A stretch of DNA of 64,000 bases from Runella zeae DSM 19591 (GCF_000423565.1 NZ_AUIF01000031.1:80393-144392), one strand, 5' to 3'. Counted from the stretch's first letter, positions 7,895 through 17,572 are shown. The notes: a model not told the origin generated them from the sequence alone. Numbers and translations: made by a program.

Positions 7895-9487
7895 ATGGCA
7901 ATCACCAAAGAACTAAATATATCACCCGTAGGCCGCGTAGAAGGCGACCTCGATGTAAAAGTATATATGGAAGACGGCGTAGTGACCCGCGCCCACACGC
8001 AAGCGGCTATGTTCCGTGGTTTTGAACAAATCATGGCGGGCAAAGACCCCCAATCAGGGCTGATTGTGACGCCACGTATTTGCGGAATTTGCGGCGGCTC
8101 CCACTTGTATTGCGCTTCCTCAGCACTCGACACCGCTTGGGGAACCACCTTGCCACCGAATGCCCTCTTGCTTCGCGCCTTGGGACAAGCCACCGAAACC
8201 ATCCAAAGTATTCCGCGTTGGTTTTATGCCATTTTTGCCACCGACTTAGCCAATAAAAAATTTGCAAACAAGCCCCTCTATGCCGAAGTAGTAAAACGCT
8301 GGGCAGCATATGTAGGGACGTCTTTCCAAAAAGGCGTAACCTCAAGTGCGTTGCCCGTACAAGTATATGCGCTTTTTGGGGGTCAGTGGCCACATTCTAG
8401 CTACATGGTGCCTGGGGGCGTTATGAGTGCTCCTACCCTCAAAGACATCACGCGTGCCCATGCCATCATGAATCAATTCCGTAAAGATTGGCTCGAAAGT
8501 ATCTTTTTGGGCTGTTCAATTGAACGTTACATGCAAATCAAGACATGGGACGATTTGATGGAATGGGGCGAAGAAAACGAATCGCAACGCAACTCCGACT
8601 TGGGCTTGTACATTCGGGCAGGGATTGAGTTTGGACTGCATAAATTTGGACAAGGGGTAGGTAAATTTGTGGCGTTTGGCACCTATATTCACAAAGATTT
8701 GTGGAACCAGCCTAAAATTGAAACCCGCAACAATGCCGTGATTAGTCCTGGCGGTTTTTGGGATGGTAAAAAGTACTACGAACTTGACCATTTGCAGGTA
8801 CAAGAGCACGTCAAGCACGCATGGTACGCCGATGTACCCGCCGCCCACCCTTGGGACGAACCACTGCCAACGCCGCTGCCGTCACAAAACTTGGCCGAAA
8901 CCAATTTTAACGATAAATACAGCTGGTCAAAAGCGCCGCGTTACATGAACTTTGCGGCAGAAGCTGGGCCGCTGTCGCGGGTGATTATGAATGCCAATCC
9001 TGCCAATAAAGCACACCAATTCCAAGATCCACTCTTTATGGATATTATGGAAAAAATGGGGCCAAGTGTATTTACCCGCACGTTGGCACGTTTGCACGAA
9101 GCGCCGCGCTTGTATTTGATGATTGATGAGTGGCTTCGTCAAGTGGACCTGAATGGTGACTTTTACATCAAACCTACCGAACGCGACGGCAAAGGCTGGG
9201 GAGCCACCGAAGCAGCGCGTGGGGCATTGGCACACTGGATTGAAATCGAAAATGGCGTCATCAAAAATTATCAAGTGATGGCACCAACGACTTGGAACGT
9301 AGGCCCTAACGACGAAACAGGCAACCCAGGACCCATTGAGGCCGCCTTGGAAGGCACCGAAATCGAAGACCCACATGACCCCGTGGAAGTAGGTTTAGTG
9401 GCTCGTTCGTTTGACTCTTGCTTGGTCTGTACGGTTCACGCCCACGACGGTAAGAGCGGTCAAGAATTGGCGAAGTTCAAATTGTAG
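7895..9487 (+). CDS. hupL: Uptake [NiFe]-hydrogenase large subunit
   Basis: A 530-residue catalytic subunit that binds the NiFe(CN)2CO centre and oxidises H2. The N-terminal L1 motif RICGICGGSH supplies C63 and C66; the C-terminal L2 motif DSCLVCTVH supplies C509 and C512. L2 has Ser where most enzymes have Pro (DPCxxCxxH). Maturation should cut after H515, removing a 15-residue tail (AHDGKSGQELAKFKL). The ATG at 7895 (MAITKELNISPVGRVEG) is chosen; an upstream frame overlapping hupS has no homology to the family start. Confidence 0.95.
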   Translation: MAITKELNISPVGRVEGDLDVKVYMEDGVVTRAHTQAAMFRGFEQIMAGKDPQSGLIVTPRICGICGGSHLYCASSALDTAWGTTLPPNALLLRALGQATETIQSIPRWFYAIFATDLANKKFANKPLYAEVVKRWAAYVGTSFQKGVTSSALPVQVYALFGGQWPHSSYMVPGGVMSAPTLKDITRAHAIMNQFRKDWLESIFLGCSIERYMQIKTWDDLMEWGEENESQRNSDLGLYIRAGIEFGLHKFGQGVGKFVAFGTYIHKDLWNQPKIETRNNAVISPGGFWDGKKYYELDHLQVQEHVKHAWYADVPAAHPWDEPLPTPLPSQNLAETNFNDKYSWSKAPRYMNFAAEAGPLSRVIMNANPANKAHQFQDPLFMDIMEKMGPSVFTRTLARLHEAPRLYLMIDEWLRQVDLNGDFYIKPTERDGKGWGATEAARGALAHWIEIENGVIKNYQVMAPTTWNVGPNDETGNPGPIEAALEGTEIEDPHDPVEVGLVARSFDSCLVCTVHAHDGKSGQELAKFKL

Positions 9488-9505
9488 TTTTCTAAAACAA
9501 TCCAG

Positions 9506-9659
9506 TAACTCCAGCCTTTAGGTTGGGGATTTGGGGAACTGTACTATTAAGTAGATGGGGCTTTAGACCTGATTTTTTACGTTATAATGCTAAAGGTCAT
9601 GGCTAAAGCCCAATAATGTCTTAATTCTTTATATGTCCCCAGCCTAAAGGCTGGAGTTA
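9506..9659. repeat. Large palindromic REP-like element, copy 1
   Basis: Outer arms of about 23 bp (starting TAACTCCAGCCTTTAGG, ending CCTAAAGGCTGGAGTTA) flank inner arms GGGGCTTTAG / CTAAAGCCC. A second, related element lies at 15918-16086. Both sit in non-coding gaps of the hydrogenase operon. REP-like elements of this type are dispersed in many genomes and may be mobilised by RAYT-type transposases; none is in this window. Confidence 0.7.
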
Positions 9660-9709
9660 AAAGAAAATTACTTTTTCAGCTGGCCAATTTTATATAGATC
9701 ATACACGAC

Positions 9710-10201
9710 ATGAAAAAAACAGCGATAATGGGGTTTGGGAACCCGTGCCGAAGCGACGACGGAGTCGGCTGCTTTGTGATTGAACAACTCAAAAACCAAT
9801 TCGCTGGGAATGAACAGGTAAGCTTATTTGACATGGGCACTTCAGCTTTTGAGGTGCTCTTTCACTTACAAGGTCACGAACGAATCATTGTGGTGGACGC
9901 CGTCGTCAATTCGGGAGAAACCTCAGGATCGTTGTATCGACTACCTGCCTCCGAAATCAACGCACACATTCAGGACGACCCGATGGTGTTCTTGCACAGC
10001 TTAAAATGGGACCAAGCGCTTTCGTACGCCAAAAAAATCTTGCAGGAAGCATACCCCAACGACATTCAGGTGTATTTGATTGCAGTTGACAACCTTCGGC
10101 TTGACATTGGTTTGAGCCAGCCCGTTCGTGAAGCAGGCGACCGCGTTGTTGAGTTGATTTTGAAAGAATTGGAATTAGCCGCGTATGACACTACAGCTTA
10201 A
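9710..10201 (+). CDS. hupD: Hydrogenase maturation protease
   Basis: A 163-residue nickel-dependent endopeptidase of the HyaD/HupD/HybD (M52) family that removes the C-terminal tail of the large subunit after nickel insertion. The signature GFGNPCRSDDGVG is at residues 8-20 and the second metal-ligand region is DMGTSAFEVL (about 42-51) with VVDAV at 64-68. A conserved His is in FLHSLKWD. In cyanobacteria the same enzyme is called HupW. It overlaps the next gene by 17 bases. Confidence 0.92.
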   Translation: MKKTAIMGFGNPCRSDDGVGCFVIEQLKNQFAGNEQVSLFDMGTSAFEVLFHLQGHERIIVVDAVVNSGETSGSLYRLPASEINAHIQDDPMVFLHSLKWDQALSYAKKILQEAYPNDIQVYLIAVDNLRLDIGLSQPVREAGDRVVELILKELELAAYDTTA

Positions 10202-10493
10202 AAATGGTCATTTGATTCTACCTGTAGCGTTGGTGCAGTCGGTGTTGGAAAACGAAGCGCAGGTCAATTGGGTGTATTATCCCGAGCGACAAACCTTATT
10301 GTTGGCAGGAAAATCCAAGCAGTTTTTTGAAAAACTCCATAAAACGAATTGGCAAACGCTCAAAGACAAAAACGCAATTGGGGACAAAGCTTTTTACCTC
10401 CGTGGATTATTGCTTGATTTTGAGCTCGACGAGCACGACCGTGAACTGGCTTATGACGTCACCCAAGTGGGCATTATCAACGTACGACTGTGA
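10185..10493 (+). CDS. Unknown small hydrogenase-operon protein
   Basis: A 102-residue soluble protein with no domain I can name. It overlaps the protease gene by 17 bases and the following gene by 4 bases (GTGA), so it is tightly coupled within the hup operon. Several small uncharacterised genes occupy the same position between hupSL/W and hyp in the extended hyp operon of filamentous cyanobacteria, so an accessory maturation role is plausible. This is inference. Confidence 0.8.
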   Translation: MTLQLKNGHLILPVALVQSVLENEAQVNWVYYPERQTLLLAGKSKQFFEKLHKTNWQTLKDKNAIGDKAFYLRGLLLDFELDEHDRELAYDVTQVGIINVRL

Positions 10494-10816
10494 ACCCATT
10501 TCCTGATTCTCGCGCTGGCTTTACCCTCAACGTCCGAGGTTTATACCGAGATTTAGAGGTACTTATCAACGACCTTTGGCTTCATTCGACCGAGGTACGT
10601 TACCAAATCGAAACCCGAAAAGGACGTTGGCATTTGACCATGGTCTATGTTTATGTTCAGAACCCATTCCAGTTTTTATGCCGAAGGCTCGACCATTACG
10701 ATACCGAAGAGAAAGCTAAATTATACGCTCAATTGTTTCGACGCGGAATGCAGCGCGACGCCCGAGGAACCCTTAAATCTAACGCTTTACATGTTTTCGA
10801 TATTTGCCTCAACTGA
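10490..10816 (+). CDS. Unknown protein, paralogue of the 5662 protein
   Basis: A 108-residue protein starting with GTG that overlaps the stop of the previous gene (GTGA at 10490-10493). Its C-terminal half (KGRWHLTMVYVYVQNPFQFL, then RR, KAKLYAQLFRR, ARGT) aligns with the protein encoded at 5662-6021 upstream of the regulator gene. It overlaps the TPR gene by 26 bases. The function is unknown. Linkage to the hydrogenase operon on both sides suggests a factor specific to this enzyme type. Confidence 0.78.
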   Translation: MNPFPDSRAGFTLNVRGLYRDLEVLINDLWLHSTEVRYQIETRKGRWHLTMVYVYVQNPFQFLCRRLDHYDTEEKAKLYAQLFRRGMQRDARGTLKSNALHVFDICLN

Positions 10817-12317
10817 CCAACTCCCTGCTTTACAGGCCATTATTGACAGCGAATTTCGCCTCAACGAAGTCGTCAGTGTCAAAGAAATGCCTTCGATTGG
10901 AGAAGAAATCACGAACCGATTTTTGGTGGTACGTGACCATGAAATTTTTATTCCAATTGATTGGGCCAACGAAGCCCCGCCTTACATTCTCCCCTATCCT
11001 TTGGAGTTTAGCGCGCAAAATTTGTTGGCAGTGGTTTATACCAAACTCGGAAATTATGAAAAAGCGTACGAATTGGCCGAAATCAACCCGTTTCTTCTAC
11101 GGGACATCGACACCCTCAACTGTCTCCAACACGGGGTGCAGGTGAGAATCACCGAGGAGCCTTTCACAAAACTGCCGTCCTTTGAAATGTATCGGTATTG
11201 GCATAACACCGCCGTCATAGCTCACTATGGCGAATTGACCCATTTTGTTCATTACGTTACCATAAAAAAATACTACCAAAAAGCCCTCGAAGCCGCCCCC
11301 GATGATGAATGGCGGGCGTTTACGGGCAAACATTATGCCTCTTTACTGCTTGATGCCGACGAATTGGTCGAAGCAGCACAGTTGCTCCACCAATGCCGCG
11401 ATATGGCTATTTCGGACGATGCACGCATGGAATTACAAAATGTGCAATGTGCCGTTTGGTTGAAACAGCTACAAATACCGTACGACGAGGCATTGCTGGC
11501 TACCATTAAAGATTCGTTGGCTACTCTCATAACGTATTACGAACAACGGCAAAACGGGCCACAAGCAGCACTTTTGCTCATTGATGCTTCCCAAATTGCC
11601 AACCTGACGGATAGTTTTGCCGAATCTTTGGGCTACATCAATCGGGCGATTGCGTTATTGCGCCAAGAGGATATTCCCGAATTGGTGGCCAATGCACACT
11701 ATCGAAAAGGGACACTGTTATACACATGGGCGCAAAATGGCAATCCGCAGTTTTTGAAACCCGCCATGGAAGCCTACCAAGAAGCACTCAAACTATTTAC
11801 CCGTGACAATGCGCCCGAGGTGTTTGCCGAAATTCATCACCATTTAGGCGTGATTTATTCCGAAATTCCTGACGAAGTCAAGAAAAAAGGGATTTGGGCC
11901 GCCGTATCGGTAAGTTCTTTCAAAGAAGCACTCCGCTATTTTACCCGCGAAACCAATCCGTACGAATACGCGCGCATCTGCAACAGTTACGCCAATGCAC
12001 TCACCAAATACCCCGAAGCTGCCCAAAGCGACAACCACGCCAAAGCGCTGTCGTTTTATCGGGAGGCGTTGGACGTACGAACGGCGGCAGACTACCCGCA
12101 CGAACGGGCATTGACCTTGCTCAATTTTTTAGAAATAGGCTGGTTTGTCAACCACGAAAATGAAGCAAGCGAAAAAGCGCTGTTGGAAGAAATGGAAAGC
12201 TACATTGCCGAATTAGCCCAATTGACCAACGACCCGTCTTTACGCGCGGAAGCTGTGCAACACCAAGAAAAATTGGAGAAATTAAAAGCAATGGTAAATC
12301 TCTTAACCCCACACTAG
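10791..12317 (+). CDS. TPR protein of hydrogenase operon
   Basis: A 508-residue helical-repeat protein. Tetratricopeptide-like repeats are visible at LLAVVYTKLGNYEKAYELAE near residue 85, and at least four more lie between residues 250 and 430 (ESLGYINRAIALL, AMEAYQEALKLF, FKEALRYF, ALSFYREALDV). No signal peptide or membrane segment is present, so it is cytoplasmic like HupSL. The start at 10791 (MFSIFASTDQLPALQAI) is chosen; the frame further upstream runs inside the previous gene. A TPR protein is also reported in the cyanobacterial extended hyp operon. A scaffold role in assembly is inferred. Confidence 0.85.
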   Translation: MFSIFASTDQLPALQAIIDSEFRLNEVVSVKEMPSIGEEITNRFLVVRDHEIFIPIDWANEAPPYILPYPLEFSAQNLLAVVYTKLGNYEKAYELAEINPFLLRDIDTLNCLQHGVQVRITEEPFTKLPSFEMYRYWHNTAVIAHYGELTHFVHYVTIKKYYQKALEAAPDDEWRAFTGKHYASLLLDADELVEAAQLLHQCRDMAISDDARMELQNVQCAVWLKQLQIPYDEALLATIKDSLATLITYYEQRQNGPQAALLLIDASQIANLTDSFAESLGYINRAIALLRQEDIPELVANAHYRKGTLLYTWAQNGNPQFLKPAMEAYQEALKLFTRDNAPEVFAEIHHHLGVIYSEIPDEVKKKGIWAAVSVSSFKEALRYFTRETNPYEYARICNSYANALTKYPEAAQSDNHAKALSFYREALDVRTAADYPHERALTLLNFLEIGWFVNHENEASEKALLEEMESYIAELAQLTNDPSLRAEAVQHQEKLEKLKAMVNLLTPH

Positions 12318-12350
12318 CAATGCTTTATTCTTGCCTTTTGAAGTCTAAAA

Positions 12351-12387
12351 ATAGACCTTCCAAGTTTTGAAAACTTGGAAGGTCTAT
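12351..12387. repeat. Perfect palindrome before hypA
   Basis: Two 18-bp arms (ATAGACCTTCCAAGTTTT and its exact complement) are separated by one G. There is no T tract, so it is more likely a short dispersed palindrome than a terminator. A similar perfect palindrome (TTCTAGGGTTT arms) is at 18631-18653, and related CTTGGAAAGTC palindromes are at 42411-42512. Confidence 0.65.
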
Positions 12388-12404
12388 ACAAAACCTCTTG
12401 ATAA

Positions 12405-12746
12405 ATGCACGAAATATCATTAGTACGGAATATTTTCAGAACGTTGGAAGAAGAGTTCCCCAACGACATGCAGCGCGTACGCGGGATTTATTTAAAAGCT
12501 GGGCTTTTGTCTAATGTCCAGCCTATTTTGATGCAGAACGCGTTTCAGGCCGTTTTGGAAGACCAGCCCAAGTACAACAAAACAAGTTTACACGTCGAGG
12601 TTTTATCCATTTTAATTCAATGCGACCTCTGTGGGCAAACCTCAGAAGTTGAACAATATCGCTTCGTGTGTAGTCATTGTGGGCGGCCGAGTCGAAACGT
12701 GATACAAGGAGAAGAATTACTCATCAGTAAAGTAGAATTTGAATAA
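12405..12746 (+). CDS. hypA: Hydrogenase nickel incorporation protein HypA
   Basis: A 113-residue metallochaperone that delivers nickel to the large subunit with HypB. It begins with the invariant MHEISLV, whose His2 and Glu3 bind nickel. The zinc site is formed by CDLC (residues 73-76) and CSHC (89-92). It is 5 bases upstream of hypB. Confidence 0.95.
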   Translation: MHEISLVRNIFRTLEEEFPNDMQRVRGIYLKAGLLSNVQPILMQNAFQAVLEDQPKYNKTSLHVEVLSILIQCDLCGQTSEVEQYRFVCSHCGRPSRNVIQGEELLISKVEFE

Positions 12747-12751
12747 AAGCT

Positions 12752-13465
12752 ATGCAAAAACCTAAATCAAACCAAGCCTCCGTTGGGTCGGTACAGTGCG
12801 AAAACACGACACTTAACTTACTAAAAGTAAACGATTTTGTGGCCAAAGCCATCCGCGACCGACTGCCGAACATCTTGGTCATCAACGTTTGTTCGTCGCC
12901 TGGAAGCGGTAAAACTACCCTCATGCAAGAAACGGGCAAGCGGCTAAAAGGCAAGTTAAACATGGCCGTTTTGGTGGGTGACCCCGAAACCGAGCGCGAC
13001 GCCATCCGTATGCGCGATGTGGGCATCAACGCCCTGCAAATTGTAACGGGCGGCATGTGCCACATTGAGGCTCAGATGATTTTCCAAGCCCTCGACCACA
13101 TCGACCTCACAGGCACGGATGTATTATTTATCGAAAACGTCGGCAATTTGGTTTGTCCTGCGGCTTTTGATCTGGGCGAAGACTACCGCGTAACGGTCTT
13201 GGCCTGCACCGAAGGCGACGACAAGCCCAAAAAATATCCTCGGATGTTTTTGACGAGCGAACTGCTCATCGTTTCCAAGTCTGACTTGTTGCCTTACGTT
13301 CCGTTTTCAGTGGAAGCTGTCACCAAAGATGCTCGCGACGTAAACCCTGACATCGAAGTACTTAGCATTTCGAGTTTGAAAGGCGACGGTATGGCAGCAT
13401 GGTGCGATTGGTTGACCGAGCGCGTCTATGCGAAAAAAGAAAAAACCTCCGAAAAAGTAATGTAA
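12752..13465 (+). CDS. hypB: Hydrogenase nickel GTPase HypB
   Basis: A 237-residue SIMIBI-class GTPase powering nickel insertion. The Walker A motif is SSPGSGKTT (about 48-56), the switch regions include GDPETERD and TGGMCHIEA, and the base-recognition motif is SKSD (about 179-182). The N-terminus lacks both the His-rich nickel store and the CxxCGC motif found in some HypB proteins. A nickel-permease-like protein further down the operon may compensate. Confidence 0.95.
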   Translation: MQKPKSNQASVGSVQCENTTLNLLKVNDFVAKAIRDRLPNILVINVCSSPGSGKTTLMQETGKRLKGKLNMAVLVGDPETERDAIRMRDVGINALQIVTGGMCHIEAQMIFQALDHIDLTGTDVLFIENVGNLVCPAAFDLGEDYRVTVLACTEGDDKPKKYPRMFLTSELLIVSKSDLLPYVPFSVEAVTKDARDVNPDIEVLSISSLKGDGMAAWCDWLTERVYAKKEKTSEKVM

Positions 13466-13472
13466 AACAGTT

Positions 13473-15836
13473 ATGTGGGTGGAAACTGCCGAAAATACAA
13501 TCCAACAAGTTGTTCATCAAAAGTCAGTGCCTTTTGATGAACAAACCTATGGTATTCGGCTAACGGGTATCGTGCAGGGCGTTGGATTTCGGCCATTTGT
13601 TTATCAACTAGCCCATAAATGGGGGTTGACAGGGACAGTGAGCAACGGTCCCGAAGGCGTAAAAGTGGTTTTGAATACCGACCAAACTACGGCAAAACGT
13701 TTTTTAGAAACCCTTCTAGCCAATACGCCGTCCCAAGCCTCAGTAGAAAAGCATGAGTTAGAGCCACTCCCTTTTTGCTCCTTTCAAACGTTTACAATTG
13801 TTGAAAGTCAAGTTGGTAAACTCACCAATGGCCTCAAGCTTACCCCCGATTTTGCGATGTGTTCATCGTGCCGCGAAGAACTACATGACCCACAAAACCG
13901 TCGTTTTCGGTATCCATTCATTACCTGTACCCAATGCGGGCCGCGCTTTTCCATTCAGCGGGCAGTTCCTTACGACCGCGCCCAAACGACGATGCAGGCT
14001 TTTGAAATGTGTCCCGCCTGTTTGGACGAATACAACGACCCCACCCACCGTCGTTTTTATTCCCAAACCAATTCTTGTTCCAGCTGCGGCATTCAATTGA
14101 GCTGGTACACTTGCCGACAATCTACTGCTTATTCTTCCTCTTTTTTACACGATACCCATTGGATTTTAGACCGCGCCCATCGGGCCTTAAAAGCGGGGAA
14201 AATTGTGGCGGTGAAAGGAATTGGGGGGTATCTTTTGCTTTGTGATGCCACCAACGAAAATGCCGTGGCAACCCTTCGCGAACGAAAACACCGACCCACC
14301 AAACCCTTTGCTGTCCTTTATCCAACGTTAGAAATTTTACAACGAGAAGCAACCGTCAGTGTTCAAGAATCCGATGCTTTGTTGAGTTCAGTTGCGCCGA
14401 TTGTGTTGGTACGTCCACGTAAAACTGCTTCCATTGCTCCGTCTGTCAATCCTGGCCTCACGCATTTGGGGGTCATGCTGCCGTATGCCCCTTTGTTGGA
14501 ATTACTGGCGCACGATTTTGGAAAACCATTGGTCGCGACGAGCGGCAACCGAAGTGGAAGTCCTATTATTTTTAAAGACCCCGACGCCTTTACCGAACTC
14601 AGTCAAGTCGCCGATTTTATTCTAACGCACAACCGAGAAATTGTACTTCCCCAAGACGACTCCGTCTTACGATTTTCCTCTTTTTGTGCCAAACAAATTA
14701 TACTCCGTCGCAGTCGAGGGCTAACGGGAAGCGTAAACGCCAACGGTCTGACCTCAACTACGTCTGTCCAACTTTCGTTTGGCGCTTCTCAAAAAAGTAC
14801 ATTTACACTGCTTGCGGCCGATAACCTACATACAAGCCAGTACCTTGGTGATTTGGAAGATTGGGAAACCCAAACGCATTTTAAACATACGCTCCAGCAC
14901 CTTGCAAACGTATTTGATGTTCAACCTAGCTGTTTTTTAGCCGATGCCCACGAAGGCTATTTTTCCACCCAACTAGCGCACGAATGGGCAGAAGCGACGA
15001 AGTCAACCCTTCAAAAAATTCAACATCACGTTGCGCATTTTGCCGCAGTATTGGCAGAGCACCGACTCACTTCTTCTCCTGAACCCATCGCAGGAATTGT
15101 TTGGGACGGCACAGGCTACGGAACCGACGGGCACAGCTGGGGTGGCGAGTTTTTTTTGTATTTTCCTAATCCTTCTCGTCCATTGGGAGAAAACATTGAG
15201 CGAATAGCGCATTTTGAGTATTTCGACTCATTGGCGGGGGATAAAATGGCATTAGAACCTCGACTATCAGCTTTTTCATTGCTTTTTCCTGAAAAAGAAG
15301 AACTGCTCAAAAACAAGTTCTCAGGCAAAGAAAGTAGCTTTTACGCCAAGCTTTTAGCCAAAAATACCCTAAAAACTTCCTCCGTTGGAAGGCTATTTGA
15401 CGCCGTCGCCAGTGTTTTAATCGGCATTGACAAAACCAGCTATGAAGGAGAAGCCGCCCTCCAATTGGAGGAATTGGCCGAAAGCTATTTTTTAAAGCAT
15501 GGACTTTTAGTCACGCAATACTATTCATTGAAAAACCTCAGTTATCGGTCTATTCCTTCCAAAGAACTGCTAGAAGCGGTAGCCGAAGACGTCCTCACGG
15601 GCGTTCCAGTAGATGAAATCGCGGCGAAATTTCATGTAACATTAGTCAAAATCATAGAAAAATTCACCCAACAAACAGGGGTTCAAAAATTAGCTTTTAG
15701 CGGTGGGGTTTTCCAAAATGCGTTGTTGGTGGACCTTTGCATTACGGTCTTGGGAGATACCCACGAGCTGTTTTTCCATCAACAATTTTCACCAAACGAC
15801 GAATGTGTTTCGTTTGGGCAGGCTGTCCTGAATTAA
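13473..15836 (+). CDS. hypF: Carbamoyltransferase HypF
   Basis: A 787-residue protein that makes the cyanide ligands from carbamoyl phosphate. Domains in order: acylphosphatase (VQGVGFRPFVYQLA near residue 37), two zinc-finger regions (CSSCREELHD and CTQCGPRFSI; CPACLDEYND and CSSCG), a YrdC-like domain (KPFAVLYPTLE near 280), and a C-terminal Kae1-like carbamoyltransferase domain (HHVAHFAAVLAEH near 515; VWDGTGYGTDG; FSGGVFQN near the end). The length is normal and all domains are intact. It starts 7 bases after hypB. Confidence 0.95.
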   Translation: MWVETAENTIQQVVHQKSVPFDEQTYGIRLTGIVQGVGFRPFVYQLAHKWGLTGTVSNGPEGVKVVLNTDQTTAKRFLETLLANTPSQASVEKHELEPLPFCSFQTFTIVESQVGKLTNGLKLTPDFAMCSSCREELHDPQNRRFRYPFITCTQCGPRFSIQRAVPYDRAQTTMQAFEMCPACLDEYNDPTHRRFYSQTNSCSSCGIQLSWYTCRQSTAYSSSFLHDTHWILDRAHRALKAGKIVAVKGIGGYLLLCDATNENAVATLRERKHRPTKPFAVLYPTLEILQREATVSVQESDALLSSVAPIVLVRPRKTASIAPSVNPGLTHLGVMLPYAPLLELLAHDFGKPLVATSGNRSGSPIIFKDPDAFTELSQVADFILTHNREIVLPQDDSVLRFSSFCAKQIILRRSRGLTGSVNANGLTSTTSVQLSFGASQKSTFTLLAADNLHTSQYLGDLEDWETQTHFKHTLQHLANVFDVQPSCFLADAHEGYFSTQLAHEWAEATKSTLQKIQHHVAHFAAVLAEHRLTSSPEPIAGIVWDGTGYGTDGHSWGGEFFLYFPNPSRPLGENIERIAHFEYFDSLAGDKMALEPRLSAFSLLFPEKEELLKNKFSGKESSFYAKLLAKNTLKTSSVGRLFDAVASVLIGIDKTSYEGEAALQLEELAESYFLKHGLLVTQYYSLKNLSYRSIPSKELLEAVAEDVLTGVPVDEIAAKFHVTLVKIIEKFTQQTGVQKLAFSGGVFQNALLVDLCITVLGDTHELFFHQQFSPNDECVSFGQAVLN

Positions 15837-15917
15837 CATTTCTCTTTGGCCACGGAGTGACACAAAGTAAGTAATAATGCAAAACTAAGCTGGATAACAT
15901 CAATAATAAGCAACTCC

Positions 15918-16086
15918 TTAAACCCCACGTCGCATCGGCGCTCCGACTTTAGGCTGGGGTCTAAAAACAAAGAGTACAACTTAGGGCTTTAGCCCTGATT
16001 TTTTGATAACAACGCGGTAAAATCAGGGCTAAAGCCCACGTAAAGTTCTCCCATTGTGTCCCCAGCCTAAAGGCGTGGGGTTAAAA
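15918..16086. repeat. Large palindromic REP-like element, copy 2
   Basis: The outer arms (AAACCCCACG ... CGTGGGGTT with CTTTAGGCTGGGG / CCCCAGCCTAAAG) enclose near-perfect inner arms GGGCTTTAGCCCTGATTTT / AAATCAGGGCTAAAGCCC. The left arm carries a 17-bp insertion containing CGGCGCTCCGAC, absent from the right arm. The element lies in the 346-base gap between hypF and hypC, which otherwise shows nothing, and is related to the one at 9506-9659. Confidence 0.7.
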
Positions 16087-16182
16087 TAAAAACAACTTTT
16101 TACTAGCTTAATTTTGCACAGTACGACTTTGTGAAACTTTGTGTCAAAAACCAATGTATCAACCCCTTTCAACCTTACTCTT

Positions 16183-16461
16183 ATGTGTTTAGCAATTCCT
16201 GGTAAAATAAAATCCATAGAATTCCAGTACGACGGAACAGTACGCATGGCCAAAGTGCTCTTTGGCGGCATCACCAAAGAAGCCAGTTTGGAAATGGTGC
16301 CTGATGCCAAAGAAGGCGATTATGTGTTGGTTCACGTGGGAGTGGCCATCAGCATCGTCGATGAAGAAGAAGCCCGAAAAACCTTCGAGTATTTGGAGGA
16401 AATCGGAGAAATTGATGAGCTCGTAGCATCCTCCCAATTAGACCGTCCTAACCCCCTCTAG
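16183..16461 (+). CDS. hypC: Hydrogenase assembly chaperone HypC
   Basis: A 92-residue OB-fold chaperone that, with HypD, carries the Fe(CN)2CO moiety to the large subunit. The invariant N-terminus MCLAIPGKI, with Cys2 as the iron ligand, fixes the start at 16183. A frame opening at the GTG at 16141 is not used. The stop lies 5 bases before hypD. Confidence 0.95.
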   Translation: MCLAIPGKIKSIEFQYDGTVRMAKVLFGGITKEASLEMVPDAKEGDYVLVHVGVAISIVDEEEARKTFEYLEEIGEIDELVASSQLDRPNPL

Positions 16462-16466
16462 TTCCC

Positions 16467-17561
16467 ATGAAATACTTATCAGAATTTCGCGACCCCGAAG
16501 TAGTCGAGCACTACCTCGAAGAACTGCACAAAGTAGCCACCCGCCCGTGGACAATTATGGAAATTTGCGGCGGTCAAACGCACAGTTTGGTCAAAAATGG
16601 CCTTTTAAACCTACTGCCCAAACAAATCACCATGGTACACGGCCCAGGCTGCCCCGTGTGCGTAACTCCGCTAAACCTCATCGACAAGGCCGTTTACTTG
16701 GCCGAAGAAAAAGGAGTCATTTTATGTTCTTTTGGTGACATGATTCGCGTGCCAGGGTCGAGCCGTAGTTTGTTGGAGGCCAAGGCCAACGGCGCCGATG
16801 TCCGCATTTTGTATTCGCCATTAGAAGCGGTTAAAATTGCCCAAGAGCACCCCGAGCGTCAGGTCGTTTTCTTTGCCGTAGGGTTTGAAACCACCGCTCC
16901 TGCCAATGCACTTTCGGTGCTTCATGCGCGTCGGTTAGGGCTGACCAATTATTCCATTTTAGCCTCTCATGTACTTGTTCCTCCTGCTATGGAGGCCGTT
17001 ATCAACGACGGTGAGGCGCAAATTCAGGGCTTTTTGGCGGCAGGGCATGTTTGTACCATTATGGGATTGGAGGAATACGAACCCATTGTTCAAAAATACC
17101 ATATCCCAATGGTAGTCACGGGGTTTGAACCTGTGGATTTGTTGCAAGGAATTTTGATGACGGTCAAACAACTTGAAAACGGCGAGGCTAAACTCGAAAA
17201 TCAATACAGTCGCGTAGTGAAAGCCAACGGCAACCCCGAAGCAAGAAAAGTCATTGAACAAGTGTTTGAGGTCTCTGACCGCGAGTGGCGCGGCATCGGA
17301 AACATCCCACTCAGTGGTTGGGAAGTCAAAGCATCGTTGGCGGACTTTGATGCCAATCGAAAGTTTGCCATTTCAATCGCCAAAGCTTCCGAATGCGCCG
17401 ATTGCATTGCGGGACAGGTCCTAAAAGGCATCAAAAAACCGTTTGAATGCTCGCAATTTGGCAAAGGCTGCACGCCCATCACACCGCTGGGCGCCCCCAT
17501 GGTTTCGTCGGAAGGAGCCTGCGCTGCCTATTACCATTTTGCCGAAGCAGATGTAGCATAA
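16467..17561 (+). CDS. hypD: Hydrogenase formation protein HypD
   Basis: A 364-residue iron-sulfur scaffold on which the cyanides and CO are added to iron. Visible motifs are CGGQTHSL (about 32-39), [10 protein letters not shown] (about 59-68), [22 protein letters not shown] and the C-terminal 4Fe-4S region ([12 protein letters not shown], then [12 protein letters not shown] and SEGACAAYY). It starts 5 bases after hypC and ends 11 bases before hypE. Confidence 0.95.
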   Translation: MKYLSEFRDPEVVEHYLEELHKVATRPWTIMEICGGQTHSLVKNGLLNLLPKQITMVHGPGCPVCVTPLNLIDKAVYLAEEKGVILCSFGDMIRVPGSSRSLLEAKANGADVRILYSPLEAVKIAQEHPERQVVFFAVGFETTAPANALSVLHARRLGLTNYSILASHVLVPPAMEAVINDGEAQIQGFLAAGHVCTIMGLEEYEPIVQKYHIPMVVTGFEPVDLLQGILMTVKQLENGEAKLENQYSRVVKANGNPEARKVIEQVFEVSDREWRGIGNIPLSGWEVKASLADFDANRKFAISIAKASECADCIAGQVLKGIKKPFECSQFGKGCTPITPLGAPMVSSEGACAAYYHFAEADVA

Positions 17562-17572
17562 TTTTAGAAACT

